17,342 nt of DNA from Treponema sp. (GCA_016297405.1 JAEDGP010000041.1:1-17342); one strand, 5' to 3'; numbered from the stretch's first letter, positions 7,717 through 15,021 are shown. Notes: generated by a model from the letters alone, not told the origin. Numbers and translations are program-made.

Positions 7717-7733
7717 TTTTCCCCCAATATTGT

Positions 7734-7756
7734 GTCCAGAGAAATATTCCCTGGAC
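7734..7756 (-). promoter_or_regulatory. 23-bp palindrome upstream of the GH31 gene
   Basis: GTCCAG (7734-7739) and CTGGAC (7751-7756) are exact complements, and inside them GAA (7741-7743) faces TTC (7747-7749). In the minus-strand RNA a G-U pair joins the two blocks into a 10-bp stem with a 3-nt loop. It lies between the S1-domain gene stop and the GH31 Shine-Dalgarno, 17 bp before the GH31 ATG. No U-tract follows. It may be a sugar-regulator operator or an intercistronic RNA hairpin. Confidence 0.45.
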
Positions 7757-7770
7757 GGATAAGGTTTTTG

Positions 7771-8865
7771 CTATTTCTTTAATAAAGCTGCAAATGGATT
7801 ATAAGTATCTCCATCATCATCCTGACTTCCCAGATATGAAGCTGCAATTGCGTCCTGTTCTGTAGTTGTCGCAGGAATCAAAGAAATACGCTTTGACGCT
7901 GCATCAATGCTCTTTACCACAACAGAGAATTTCTGACCAATTTTATAAACCTTCTTGAGGTTTGTGTTGCGATCCACATCTTCAAGAGTTGAAACGTGAA
8001 CAAGACCATCAATTCCTGGTTCAAGCTGAACAAAAAATCCAAAATCTGCAACTTTGGAAATTGTGCCGTCGATTTTGTCGCCTTCCTTTATTCTTTCTGC
8101 AGCTGCATCCCATGGACTTTTTTTCAAAGCCTTAAGACTTACAGAAACCCTTTCACGACTCCAATCTGCGTTGATAACTTTTCCTGTAACTTCATCGCCA
8201 ACCGAAAGAACATCGTGAACATCTGCAACTCTTTCATATCCGATTTCTGAAATTGGAATCAAAGCCTGGAATCCATCAATATCAATGAACGCACCAAAGC
8301 TTGCAATTTCTTTTACTGTTCCTGTAACAACAGAACCAACCGTAATCTTTGAGCTCAAACCAGAAAGCTGATCCTGATATTCCGCTTCCATTACCTTTCT
8401 ATTTGATACAAGAATGTTTTTTCCACCTTCTTTGTATTCTGAAATAATGAACGAAAGTGTGCGGCCAACATAATATGCAGGTTCTTCTTTCTGTCTGAAT
8501 CCCATCTGCGAATAAGGGCAGAATGAGCGCTTTCCACCAATCGTTACTTCAAAACCACCTTTTATTTCTTTTTCAACATGACCTTCTACAGGAATGTGAT
8601 TTTTGAATGCATTCTCAAGCATGGAATCATCTGCTGCATCACCAGCAATTTTTGTGGTAAAACGCATTTCTCCATTTTTTTCACCTATAAAATAGGCTTT
8701 GATTTTGTCTCCTTCCTTCACAGACAGATTTCCATTTGCATCAGCGAATTCTGCGCTTGCAATTACGCCTTCGCTTTTTGCACTCATATCAATGAAAATA
8801 GTATCTCCATTGATTGCTACAACTGTAGATTCAATTTCTTGGCCTGGAACCAACTTTTCAAACAT
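7771..8865 (-). CDS. Four-S1-domain RNA-binding protein (ribosomal protein S1-like)
   Basis: The start is set at the ATG at 8865 (364 residues) because AGAGGA lies 8 nt upstream; an in-frame ATG at 8901 would add 12 residues with no family likeness. Four OB-fold S1 repeats can be traced at about residues 6-73, 90-157, 174-247 and 260-331. The third (VGSVVTGTVKEIASFGAFID) and fourth (EGDKIDGTISKVADFGFFVQ) are textbook S1 repeats, while the first two are more diverged. A short acidic tail follows (SQDDDGD). S1-repeat proteins bind single-stranded RNA in the cytoplasm and act in translation initiation or RNA turnover. Canonical bacterial S1 has up to six repeats, so this is either a short S1 or a separate S1-family protein; the window cannot decide. 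It sits between the nuclease-like gene (56 nt upstream) and GH31 (54 nt downstream). Confidence 0.88.
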   Translation of the reverse strand: MFEKLVPGQEIESTVVAINGDTIFIDMSAKSEGVIASAEFADANGNLSVKEGDKIKAYFIGEKNGEMRFTTKIAGDAADDSMLENAFKNHIPVEGHVEKEIKGGFEVTIGGKRSFCPYSQMGFRQKEEPAYYVGRTLSFIISEYKEGGKNILVSNRKVMEAEYQDQLSGLSSKITVGSVVTGTVKEIASFGAFIDIDGFQALIPISEIGYERVADVHDVLSVGDEVTGKVINADWSRERVSVSLKALKKSPWDAAAERIKEGDKIDGTISKVADFGFFVQLEPGIDGLVHVSTLEDVDRNTNLKKVYKIGQKFSVVVKSIDAASKRISLIPATTTEQDAIAASYLGSQDDDGDTYNPFAALLKK

Positions 8866-8921
8866 ATATTTTCCTCTTTTGAGCGGATTTTTGCCGCCCA
8901 CAATTATTTTTTAGGAATCGA

Positions 8922-9740
8922 CTAGAGCAGATATTTCTGTATCAGCCTTTCCACTAATTCCTTGCTTAATTTTTTTTCAGAAGTTTCCATGGTTACTATA
9001 AGTTTTTCCCCAGAAAACATCCCGCACATCTGAAATCCCTGCAATCTGTCTACAGATTTTGCAGCTTGCGAAGGATCATCCATCTGCCCAAAATGTTCCC
9101 AAATGAATTCTTTTCCGGTGCGACGGTTAAAACAAATAAAATTTGTATATATTTTTCCCAATGTCTTTAAATTGAACGGAAATTCATAATGATATGGCAC
9201 ATTGTTCCGGTCCAAGGCATCTGCAATGTTCATTTCTGCTTCAGAGCGAACTTTTTCCCCTTTTGCCGTCATAAAAAAAGCGGTTCCTTCATCAAAATCA
9301 AGCCGCTTGTACTTTACAGCCTGCCAGCGCAATGCAAAATCATCATCTGGTAAACGCAAAGGATGAACAAAAGACTTTCGCCCTTCATTCAATTGCAAAA
9401 AGATTTGTTCCAATTCATCAGGTTTGTATGAATGACTAACCTTTTCTAAAGTTCGAATATCATCTTCAATTTGCCGCAGCGCCTTTTTATCATAATCACG
9501 CTGGGCCAGCTTTTTCACCAGCTCTTTTTCTACAGGATTTTTTAATGAAAGGTATTTTCCCTTTGAGTCAGCTTTTTCTGTAATAAGATAAAACTGAAAA
9601 GCCTTCCCTTTTTTTGCTGTTCGCAAATTTCCTTCAGGCGCTGACTTCAAAGCCTCTTCCAAATGGATTTTTTTTTCGTAAAGTTCGTTTAATCTTTTTG
9701 CAATTTCAGGAAGCACCTGATCTTTTGAAAGGGATGCCAT
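8922..9740 (-). CDS. Uncharacterised protein with a PD-(D/E)XK nuclease-like C-terminal region
   Basis: This 272-residue cytoplasmic protein has no signal peptide or membrane segment. Residues 1-115 are Lys/Glu-rich and probably largely helical or coiled coil. Residues 160-255 resemble a region recalled from many uncharacterised bacterial proteins: VRSEAEMNIADAL (164-176), VPYHYEFPF, IYTNF (197-201), WEHFGQMDDP (214-223), and a tail with GEKLIVTMET. In those relatives the pattern usually runs R-S-x-x-E, then YPDF, then WEH(F/L)G, which fits a PD-(D/E)XK-type fold. Here the expected Asp is Asn (N200), while the other acidic positions (E167 or E169, and E215) remain. Nuclease activity is therefore doubtful, and the function is unknown. 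The ATG at 9740 is preceded by a weak TAGGTAG ribosome site and a good promoter, making it the first gene of the likely operon with the S1-domain and GH31 genes. Confidence 0.6.
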   Translation of the reverse strand: MASLSKDQVLPEIAKRLNELYEKKIHLEEALKSAPEGNLRTAKKGKAFQFYLITEKADSKGKYLSLKNPVEKELVKKLAQRDYDKKALRQIEDDIRTLEKVSHSYKPDELEQIFLQLNEGRKSFVHPLRLPDDDFALRWQAVKYKRLDFDEGTAFFMTAKGEKVRSEAEMNIADALDRNNVPYHYEFPFNLKTLGKIYTNFICFNRRTGKEFIWEHFGQMDDPSQAAKSVDRLQGFQMCGMFSGEKLIVTMETSEKKLSKELVERLIQKYLL

Positions 9741-9771
9741 AAAACTACCTACTAAACATTTAGAATACTTT

Positions 9772-9800
9772 ATTATATAGGCATTTTTTTATAACGGCAA
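9772..9800 (-). promoter_or_regulatory. Promoter of the nuclease-like / S1 / GH31 transcript
   Basis: On the minus strand TTGCCG (9800-9795) and a perfect TATAAT (9777-9772) are separated by 17 bp. The predicted transcript start near 9765 leaves about 24 nt to the ATG at 9740, containing the TAGGTAG ribosome site. No other equally good promoter was seen before the S1 or GH31 genes, whose gaps are only 54-56 nt. Confidence 0.65.
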
Positions 9801-9817
9801 TTATTCTTTAAAATAAG

Positions 9818-9859
9818 AAAGGAGCCATTCCACTCATAAAAATGAGGAACAGCCCCTTT
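9818..9859 (-). terminator. Hairpin downstream of metF, likely terminator
   Basis: AAAGGAGC (9818-9825) pairs with GCCCCTTT (9852-9859) with one mismatch. CTCAT (9833-9837) pairs with ATGAG (9842-9846) around an AAAA loop, with partial pairing between. On the minus strand it lies about 55 nt after the metF stop and is followed by CTTATTTTA, a weak U-tract. The sequence ACAGCCCCTTT is also found, inverted, at the start of the 34-nt repeat region at 12943. Confidence 0.45.
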
Positions 9860-9914
9860 ATAAACAGCATTTAGCATCTCCGGCAATTTGCTTTTTGCGT
9901 TTCACCAATACCCG

Positions 9915-10814
9915 TTATTTCAATTCCTTTTTGATTGGGGCAGCAGTAAACAGACTTCTTGTTGCTATATTTATCTGTTTTGCAACAAACGGATTGTTCA
10001 TTGTGTAAAGATGAACTCCATCAACACCATTTGTAACAAGGTCTGCAATCTGGTCTACCGCATAGGCAATGCCAGCATCACGAATTGCTTCAGGTTCATC
10101 GCCATAACGTTCCATCATGCGAACAAATTTTTTTGGAAGAACTGCATTTGTCATGCTTACCATTCGTTCAATTGACTTCTTGTTTGTAGCTGGCATAATA
10201 CCTGCTTCGATTGGAACATTGATTCCAAGAATCTGACAGCGTTCAAGAAAAGCATAAAAACGCTCATTATCAAAGAAAAGCTGACTCAAAAGGTGTTCTG
10301 CACCGGCATCAACCTTCTTTTTAAGATTCTGAATATCTTCAACAATATTCGCAGAAGCTGGATGTGCTTCTGGGTAACATGCGCCCATAATCTTAAAACG
10401 CTTTCCATCTGTACGCTTTTCGTTAAATTCACGTATAAAACTTACAAGATCGCTGGCATGAAGAAAATCATTCACAGGATCACGACCTTCCACGCGATCA
10501 CCGCGCAGTGCAAGAATATTTTCAATGCCGGCAGCCTGAAACTGTTCCAGAACAAATTGTGCATCCGCTTTTGTCATGTTTATACAAGGCATGTGAACTG
10601 CACTTTCTACACCACATACGTCTTTAATTCGTTTCGCAATAGTTACAGTGTTGTCGCAATTTTCGCTTCCGCCTGCGCCATAGGTCACACTGATAAAATC
10701 TGGTTTAATATCGCTCAAATCACTTAATGTGTTGTAAACCGTTTCAATATTCATTGTTTTCTTTGGAGGAAAAACTTCAAAAGAAAATGCCGTTCTGTTA
10801 GTCGTTGTAATCAT
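9915..10814 (-). CDS. metF: Methylenetetrahydrofolate reductase MetF
   Basis: This 299-residue protein matches the single-domain bacterial MetF, an FAD enzyme that reduces 5,10-methylene-THF to 5-methyl-THF to supply methionine synthesis. Motifs in order are SFEVFPPK (11-18, with E13 at the general-acid position), SVTYGAGG (42-49), LRGD (103-106, D106 contacting flavin and folate), GACYPE (144-149), QLFFD (178-182, Q178 at the folate-contact position) and GIMP (205-208). Length and motif order are normal. The ATG at 10814 has no Shine-Dalgarno. TATATT lies on the minus strand at 10826-10821, exactly 6 nt before the ATG, so the mRNA may be leaderless. A TTGACA at 10861-10856 is not well spaced for a -10. 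It appears to be transcribed alone, with a hairpin downstream; no metH or SAM-riboswitch-like leader is present. Confidence 0.95.
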   Translation of the reverse strand: MITTTNRTAFSFEVFPPKKTMNIETVYNTLSDLSDIKPDFISVTYGAGGSENCDNTVTIAKRIKDVCGVESAVHMPCINMTKADAQFVLEQFQAAGIENILALRGDRVEGRDPVNDFLHASDLVSFIREFNEKRTDGKRFKIMGACYPEAHPASANIVEDIQNLKKKVDAGAEHLLSQLFFDNERFYAFLERCQILGINVPIEAGIMPATNKKSIERMVSMTNAVLPKKFVRMMERYGDEPEAIRDAGIAYAVDQIADLVTNGVDGVHLYTMNNPFVAKQINIATRSLFTAAPIKKELK

Positions 10815-11134
10815 AGATAAAATATAGCGAATTGCTAATAATTAAAAAAGGGGATTGTCAAGCTTCAATGATTTCCATTTATAGACGAATAATCCTGTTG
10901 CAAGTAAAACAACACCCATCACTCCACCACCATGCACAAGGTTCACTTTTAATAAAATATTTTGAATCAAATTTATTTGATTTTGCGGATATTACTTCAA
11001 AAAAAATAACTGGCATCACTGCCACACAAAACTTTTTACATCTTCCTCTTATAGTTAAACTTTTTTTAATATTAAGTTATCATAATGTACGAAAAAACTC
11101 AAAAATCACTTTGCCTTTCAGGAGAATATTCACT
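10815..11134. other. 320-nt divergent intergenic region between metF and pyrK-pyrD
   Basis: The region holds the candidate metF promoter at its left end and the candidate pyrK-pyrD promoter at 11055-11083. The pyrK-pyrD frame is open through it back to 10832, but those roughly 100 codons do not resemble PyrK. A short minus-strand frame (10946-10842, from a GTG) could encode a hydrophobic peptide with a basic end; support is weak. I see no riboswitch or terminator-antiterminator structure. Confidence 0.5.
11055..11083 (+). promoter_or_regulatory. Candidate promoter of pyrK-pyrD
   Basis: TTAAAC (11055-11060) and TATCAT (11078-11083) are 17 bp apart; the -10 matches 5 of 6 consensus bases and the -35 matches 3 of 6. 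The predicted leader of about 45 nt includes AGGAG at 11120-11124. No attenuator hairpin is visible in this short leader. Confidence 0.4.
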
Positions 11135-12931
11135 ATGACACCAATTACTGACTGCAACGGAATCCCATACCCGGTATTTACAACAGGAAACGTAACTTTA
11201 TGCGCATCTGTAGACGGCGCAAAACCAAACGGTTCTGTATATAAAATTAAAATTGAAACTACTGGCGAAAATGCCCGTATGCCTGTACCGGGACAGTTTT
11301 TCATGCTTCGTTCAGTAAAAAGCCAGCAGCTTCTTGCCCGCCCAATCAGCGTTTTTCATGCAGAAGAAACTCCTCATGGCGTAGAAACAACTTTTCTTAT
11401 TCTTCTTAAAGGAAAAGGTACAAAAGAACTTTGCGACTTGGAAGCAGACGACAAAGTGCAGATTCTTGGTCCTTTGGGAAATGTTTTCCCACGCCCTGAT
11501 GTTTCAAACGGCTCAACTTCCACAAAAGTTCTTATCGTTGGCGGCGGAATCGGCGTTGCACCAGTAGCCGGCTTTGCAGAATCTCTACCAGAAAAAACTT
11601 ATGACTTTATCGCATCGTTCAAAAGCGGTTCATACGGTCTTGAAAACATCAAACCAGAAAATCTTACAGTCACAACAGATGACGGAAGCGTTGGTGTAAA
11701 GGGCATGGTTACAGCTGCAATCGACGCCGCAAAAATCAAAGCCGCCGGATATTCTGCCGTTTACGCCTGTGGACCTGCTCCAATGCTCAATTACATAAAG
11801 ACTGTCAGCGAAGAAGCCGGCGTTCAGTGCTGGCTCAGCATGGAAGCCCACATGGCTTGTGGCGTAGGCGTTTGTCTTGGCTGTGTAATTCCAACAACAG
11901 AAGGAAACCTGCGCTGCTGTAAAGACGGCCCGGTTTTTGACTCAAAAATTCTTTCCTTCCCGAAACCAGAACCAGGCCGCATTCCACGCCGCGAACCAGA
12001 AGCCGCCCCAGACCTTAGCGTTACAGTTGCAGGAGTAAAATTCCAGAATCCTCTTATCGGCTCTTCAGGCGCTTTCGGCTTTGGAACAGAATACGCACCA
12101 ATCTTTGACGTAAACCGACTTGGCGGCATCGCTTCAAAAGGACTTACCCTTGAAAAAAAAGCCGGCAACGACGGCATCCGCATTTGGGAAACACCAAGCG
12201 GACTTATGAATTCAATAGGACTTCAGAATCCTGGAATCCCACACTTCATCGAAAAAGAACTTCCAGAAATGATGGCACTTAAGCCAGTTGCAATCGCAAA
12301 CCTTTCTGGCTCAAGCCTTGAAACTTATGTGGAAGGCGCAAAGCTTCTTGAAAAAACAGACGTTCCTGTAATCGAACTGAACATCTCTTGTCCAAACGTA
12401 AGTGCCGGCGGTGCTGCATTTGGTATGAGCTGCAGTTCAGCAAATTCAGTTGTTGCAGCCGTTCGCGCAGTAACAAAAAAGCCATTGTGGGTAAAGCTTA
12501 CTCCTCAGTCGCCAGAACTTGCAAAAGTTGCCCTTTCCTGCATAGAAGCCGGTGCCGATGCAATCAGCCTTTGTAATTCATTCCAGGGTGTTGCAATCGA
12601 CGTTGAAACAGGCCGCCCTGTATTCGACAAAATCAAAGCCGGCTTTGGAGGCCCAGCCGTTCGTCCTATCGCAGTTCGCCTTATTTACGAGCTTTACGAA
12701 ACAATCCAGAGCCTGCCAGAAGATAAGCGGGTTCCAATCATCGCTATCGGCGGCATTGCCACATGGTCAGACGTAATTGAATTCGTTATGGCTGGTGCCG
12801 ACCTTGTTGAAGTAGGAACAAGTACCTTTGCAAACCCACTTACAATGCTTGAATGTATCGACGGCATCGAAGCCTACATGAAACGCAAAGGAATCAAAAC
12901 TTTGTCAGAAATCAAAGGCATCGCACACTAA
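11135..12931 (+). CDS. pyrKD: Fused dihydroorotate dehydrogenase B: PyrK electron-transfer domain plus PyrD catalytic domain
   Basis: The 598-residue protein joins two normally separate subunits of NAD-dependent dihydroorotate dehydrogenase (type 1B), which oxidises dihydroorotate to orotate in pyrimidine synthesis. Residues 1-275 are PyrK: RPISV (69-73) for FAD, VLIVGGGIGVAP (132-143) for NAD, CGPAPML (212-218), and a 2Fe-2S cysteine set C242, C247, C250 and C262 ending in CKDGPVF. A Pro/Glu/Arg-rich linker (about 275-296) follows. Residues 297-598 are PyrD: GSSGAFGFG (309-317), NSIGLQNPG (359-367), LNISCPN with catalytic C419, WVKLTP (452-457) and IIAIGGI (535-541). The ATG at 11135 is chosen because AGGAG lies 10 nt upstream and PyrK homology starts there. 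The next pyrimidine gene, pyrF, lies about 2.1 kb downstream beyond an opposite-strand gene. Both domains look catalytically complete. Confidence 0.95.
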   Translation: MTPITDCNGIPYPVFTTGNVTLCASVDGAKPNGSVYKIKIETTGENARMPVPGQFFMLRSVKSQQLLARPISVFHAEETPHGVETTFLILLKGKGTKELCDLEADDKVQILGPLGNVFPRPDVSNGSTSTKVLIVGGGIGVAPVAGFAESLPEKTYDFIASFKSGSYGLENIKPENLTVTTDDGSVGVKGMVTAAIDAAKIKAAGYSAVYACGPAPMLNYIKTVSEEAGVQCWLSMEAHMACGVGVCLGCVIPTTEGNLRCCKDGPVFDSKILSFPKPEPGRIPRREPEAAPDLSVTVAGVKFQNPLIGSSGAFGFGTEYAPIFDVNRLGGIASKGLTLEKKAGNDGIRIWETPSGLMNSIGLQNPGIPHFIEKELPEMMALKPVAIANLSGSSLETYVEGAKLLEKTDVPVIELNISCPNVSAGGAAFGMSCSSANSVVAAVRAVTKKPLWVKLTPQSPELAKVALSCIEAGADAISLCNSFQGVAIDVETGRPVFDKIKAGFGGPAVRPIAVRLIYELYETIQSLPEDKRVPIIAIGGIATWSDVIEFVMAGADLVEVGTSTFANPLTMLECIDGIEAYMKRKGIKTLSEIKGIAH

Positions 12932-12944
12932 AATATTGACCCAA

Positions 12945-12978
12945 AGGGGCTGTCCAATAAGTTTGCATTACGGTGGTT
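12945..12978 (+). repeat. 34-nt dispersed repeat, copy 1
   Basis: This 34-nt unit begins AGGGGCTGTCCAATAAG and ends ACGGTGGTT. It is identical to copy 2 at 17288-17321 in the same orientation. It lies 14 nt after the pyrK-pyrD stop. The following bases (TCGATGC) differ from copy 2. The GGGGCTGTCC start is reminiscent of insertion-sequence ends, but no transposase gene is present. Confidence 0.8.
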
Positions 12979-13060
12979 TCGATGCTAAAGTAAAAGTTTT
13001 TTGTGGACAAAAACAAATAGTTTCTGTTTGCGTCAATGCATTAAAAGTTATAATTTATCT

Positions 13061-13101
13061 AAAAAACAAGAGCCTGTGTTTTCATCAGGCTCTTGTTTTT
13101 T
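13061..13101. terminator. Bidirectional Rho-independent terminator between pyrK-pyrD and the acyl-CoA synthetase gene
   Basis: AAAAAACAAGAGCCTG (13061-13076) and CAGGCTCTTGTTTTTT (13086-13101) form a perfect 16-bp stem with a 9-nt loop, flanked by a long T-run on the plus strand and an A-run that gives a U-tract on the minus strand. It starts right beside the stop codon of the minus-strand gene (13103-13105) and serves both convergent genes. Confidence 0.9.
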
Positions 13102-13102
13102 T

Positions 13103-14857
13103 TTATTTTTTATAAATTCTTTTTACTTTTTTAGTTGTTGTCATTTCCAGTGGTTGTTCAAGAATTGTAATTTTTGTAATTCGGGCATACGGCTGCAGGC
13201 CTTTGTTGATTTTTGAAACAATTTCTTCAACATGGGCCAGAACTTTTGCATCAGCATCCGCTTCTCCGCGCTTACCGGCACAACCACATTTTTCGTAGCA
13301 GCCGTCTGCCGGGTAGATAAGCGCTTCAATTTCTTCTGAATTCAAAGCTGCATCCGCAATGAATCCCTGAACTGTAATCTGTTCAATGTCGTATTCAAGC
13401 TGGAAGGCGTTTTCAATTTCTTCCGGATAAACGTTTTTTCCGCCGGCTGTAACAATCATGTTTTTAGCCCGTCCACAGAGCATCAGGTAGCCTTCACTGT
13501 CAAGCCAGCCTAAGTCCCCTGTTTTGAACCAACCGTCTTCTGTAAATACCTTTGCTGTTTCTTCAGGCATGTTGTAATAGCCTTTCATTACCATTGGACC
13601 TTTACAACATACTTCACCGATTCCTTTTTCATCAGGGTCAAGAATCTTCATTTCCATGTAAGGGTAGAAGTAGCGGCCTACGCTTTCAATCTTGAAGTTT
13701 TCGATAGGGTTCAGGGTGATGATTGGAGAAGTTTCAGTTAATCCGTAGCCCTGGATAAAGTCTAAGCCCAGTTCGTTGTAAGTTTTGAATACGCTGGCAG
13801 CCAGAGGTCCGCCACCGCAGATTGCAACGCGCAGTGTGGAAATGCTTGCTTTTTCAAGAACGGCCTTGAATAGTTTTTTACCGATATTTTTGCCGGTGAT
13901 TTTCTTAATCAGATAAGAAAGTCCCATGAGCATGTGCATAAGGCCGTTTACGAAAGGTCCTTTTGCTTTGATTCCTTTAAGGATGCCGTCCAGAAGCTTG
14001 TTGAAAAGCAGAGGAACGCCCAAAAGCATTGTAATGCGGCCTTCTTTAAGTTCTTTCATCAGGCGGGTAACGGCCATTGATTTTCCGAAGACAAGCTCTG
14101 CCCCTGTAGAAATTGTGATAATGAAAACTGCCAGCATTGTATATGCGTGGTGAATCGGCAAAATCGCATAAAATACATCAGTTGGATAAATATCAAGGCA
14201 GGTCTGGGCTATAAAAGCATCGCTCACAAGATTTTTATGGGTGAGCATTACGCCCTTTGGTGTACCAGTTGTTCCAGAAGTAAAAAGGATTGCCGCAACA
14301 TCGTCTTCCTGAACCTTATTTTTGTTCAGCGTAGAGCCGGCTTTTGGTTCAAGGTTATAGGCATAAGTGTCTGCATATTTTGGACTCAAAGAATATGTTT
14401 TGTATGATTCGCCCTTTTTGGCTGCAAAATATTCGTACTTTTCACTATCTACAAAAAAAAGCTTTGGCTTAGCCGCATCCAAAAGATTTTCGGTTTCTGA
14501 ATTATGAAGCGCATAATCCAGCGGAGTAATTGTGGCACCAGCGAAAAGGGCCGCAAGGTAAACCACTGTCCATTCCGGAGCGTTCTTTCCGCTTACAGCA
14601 ACAATGTCGCCTTTTTTAACGCCGTTGTCATTCATCCAGATTGAAAGCTTTACGATTTTTTCGTATGCCTGCCTGTAAGTAAGTGTATTGCGCGACCCAC
14701 CTGGTCCTTCAAAATCGGTAAAACAATTTCTGTCTCCGTGTCGTTCTGTGGTGATTGTGAACAGTTCAGGCAAAGTAGGCCATTCCCCGTTAAAAATCCG
14801 TCCCTTGTATTCCTTAAGAAACTCAAAAGGTTTACGTTCAATCTGCTTTTTTGCCAT
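13103..14857 (-). CDS. Long-chain acyl-CoA synthetase (AMP-forming, FadD-like)
   Basis: This 584-residue member of the adenylate-forming superfamily activates a fatty acid with ATP and joins it to CoA. Visible motifs are the P-loop TSGTTGTPKG (193-202), LPIHHAYT (233-240), ICGGGPLA (346-353), YGLTETSP (371-378), GWFKTGDLGW (442-451), GGKNVYPEEIE (472-482) and the C-terminal TTTKKVKR, where K577 aligns with the usual catalytic lysine. No signal peptide is present, so it should be cytoplasmic or peripheral to the membrane. Between the alternating C-terminal domain strands there is an unusual Cys-rich insert (GCYEKCGCAGKRGEADAD, 519-536). The ATG at 14857 follows AAGGA at good spacing. It has its own promoter and a strong terminator and so is probably monocistronic. 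Exact chain-length preference cannot be read; an acid other than long-chain fatty acids is possible. Confidence 0.88.
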   Translation of the reverse strand: MAKKQIERKPFEFLKEYKGRIFNGEWPTLPELFTITTERHGDRNCFTDFEGPGGSRNTLTYRQAYEKIVKLSIWMNDNGVKKGDIVAVSGKNAPEWTVVYLAALFAGATITPLDYALHNSETENLLDAAKPKLFFVDSEKYEYFAAKKGESYKTYSLSPKYADTYAYNLEPKAGSTLNKNKVQEDDVAAILFTSGTTGTPKGVMLTHKNLVSDAFIAQTCLDIYPTDVFYAILPIHHAYTMLAVFIITISTGAELVFGKSMAVTRLMKELKEGRITMLLGVPLLFNKLLDGILKGIKAKGPFVNGLMHMLMGLSYLIKKITGKNIGKKLFKAVLEKASISTLRVAICGGGPLAASVFKTYNELGLDFIQGYGLTETSPIITLNPIENFKIESVGRYFYPYMEMKILDPDEKGIGEVCCKGPMVMKGYYNMPEETAKVFTEDGWFKTGDLGWLDSEGYLMLCGRAKNMIVTAGGKNVYPEEIENAFQLEYDIEQITVQGFIADAALNSEEIEALIYPADGCYEKCGCAGKRGEADADAKVLAHVEEIVSKINKGLQPYARITKITILEQPLEMTTTKKVKRIYKK

Positions 14858-14889
14858 GTTTTTTTCCTTAATTTTGTGAAATCATTTCT

Positions 14890-14917
14890 ATTATCGCACA
14901 TATTGAAAAATTGGCAA
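14890..14917 (-). promoter_or_regulatory. Promoter of the acyl-CoA synthetase gene
   Basis: On the minus strand TTGCCA (14917-14912) and GATAAT (14895-14890) are 16 bp apart, each with 5 of 6 consensus bases. The expected transcript start near 14883 leaves a leader of about 26 nt that contains the AAGGA ribosome site. Confidence 0.55.
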
Positions 14918-14957
14918 TTTTTTAAGGAATATACATAGTTTAAATGATGCTGGTGCA

Positions 14958-15007
14958 GATGAACGTAGTGAAATGCCGGAACCCCCACTTTCGAAACCAC
15001 TGCGCCC
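14958..15007. repeat. Degenerate intergenic repeat related to 3970-4026
   Basis: This stretch shares, in order, GATGAAC, CGGAAC, a CTTTC or CTTTTC block, ACCAC and GCGC with 3970-4026. Both copies lie between divergent genes, about 50-80 nt upstream of the plus-strand start. It also contains TCGAAACCAC, which recurs in the palindrome after paaK (17330-17339) and, as its complement with one end base differing, in the 12945 repeat region. The alignment was made by eye and is imperfect. Confidence 0.35.
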
Positions 15008-15021
15008 AATAAAATACCTTA

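Noticed and set aside
8866..8901. 12-residue extension of the S1-domain protein
   Set aside because: The AGAGGA site points to the ATG at 8865, and the S1 domain begins right after it.
10815..10861. SAM or other riboswitch before metF
   Set aside because: The leader is too short, and no conserved paired core or terminator structure is visible.
10832..11134. In-frame 101-codon N-terminal extension of pyrK-pyrD
   Set aside because: It has no PyrK likeness, and AGGAG plus the ATG at 11135 fit the domain start; a candidate promoter also lies inside the extension. The lack of stops over about 300 nt is somewhat unusual but not enough.
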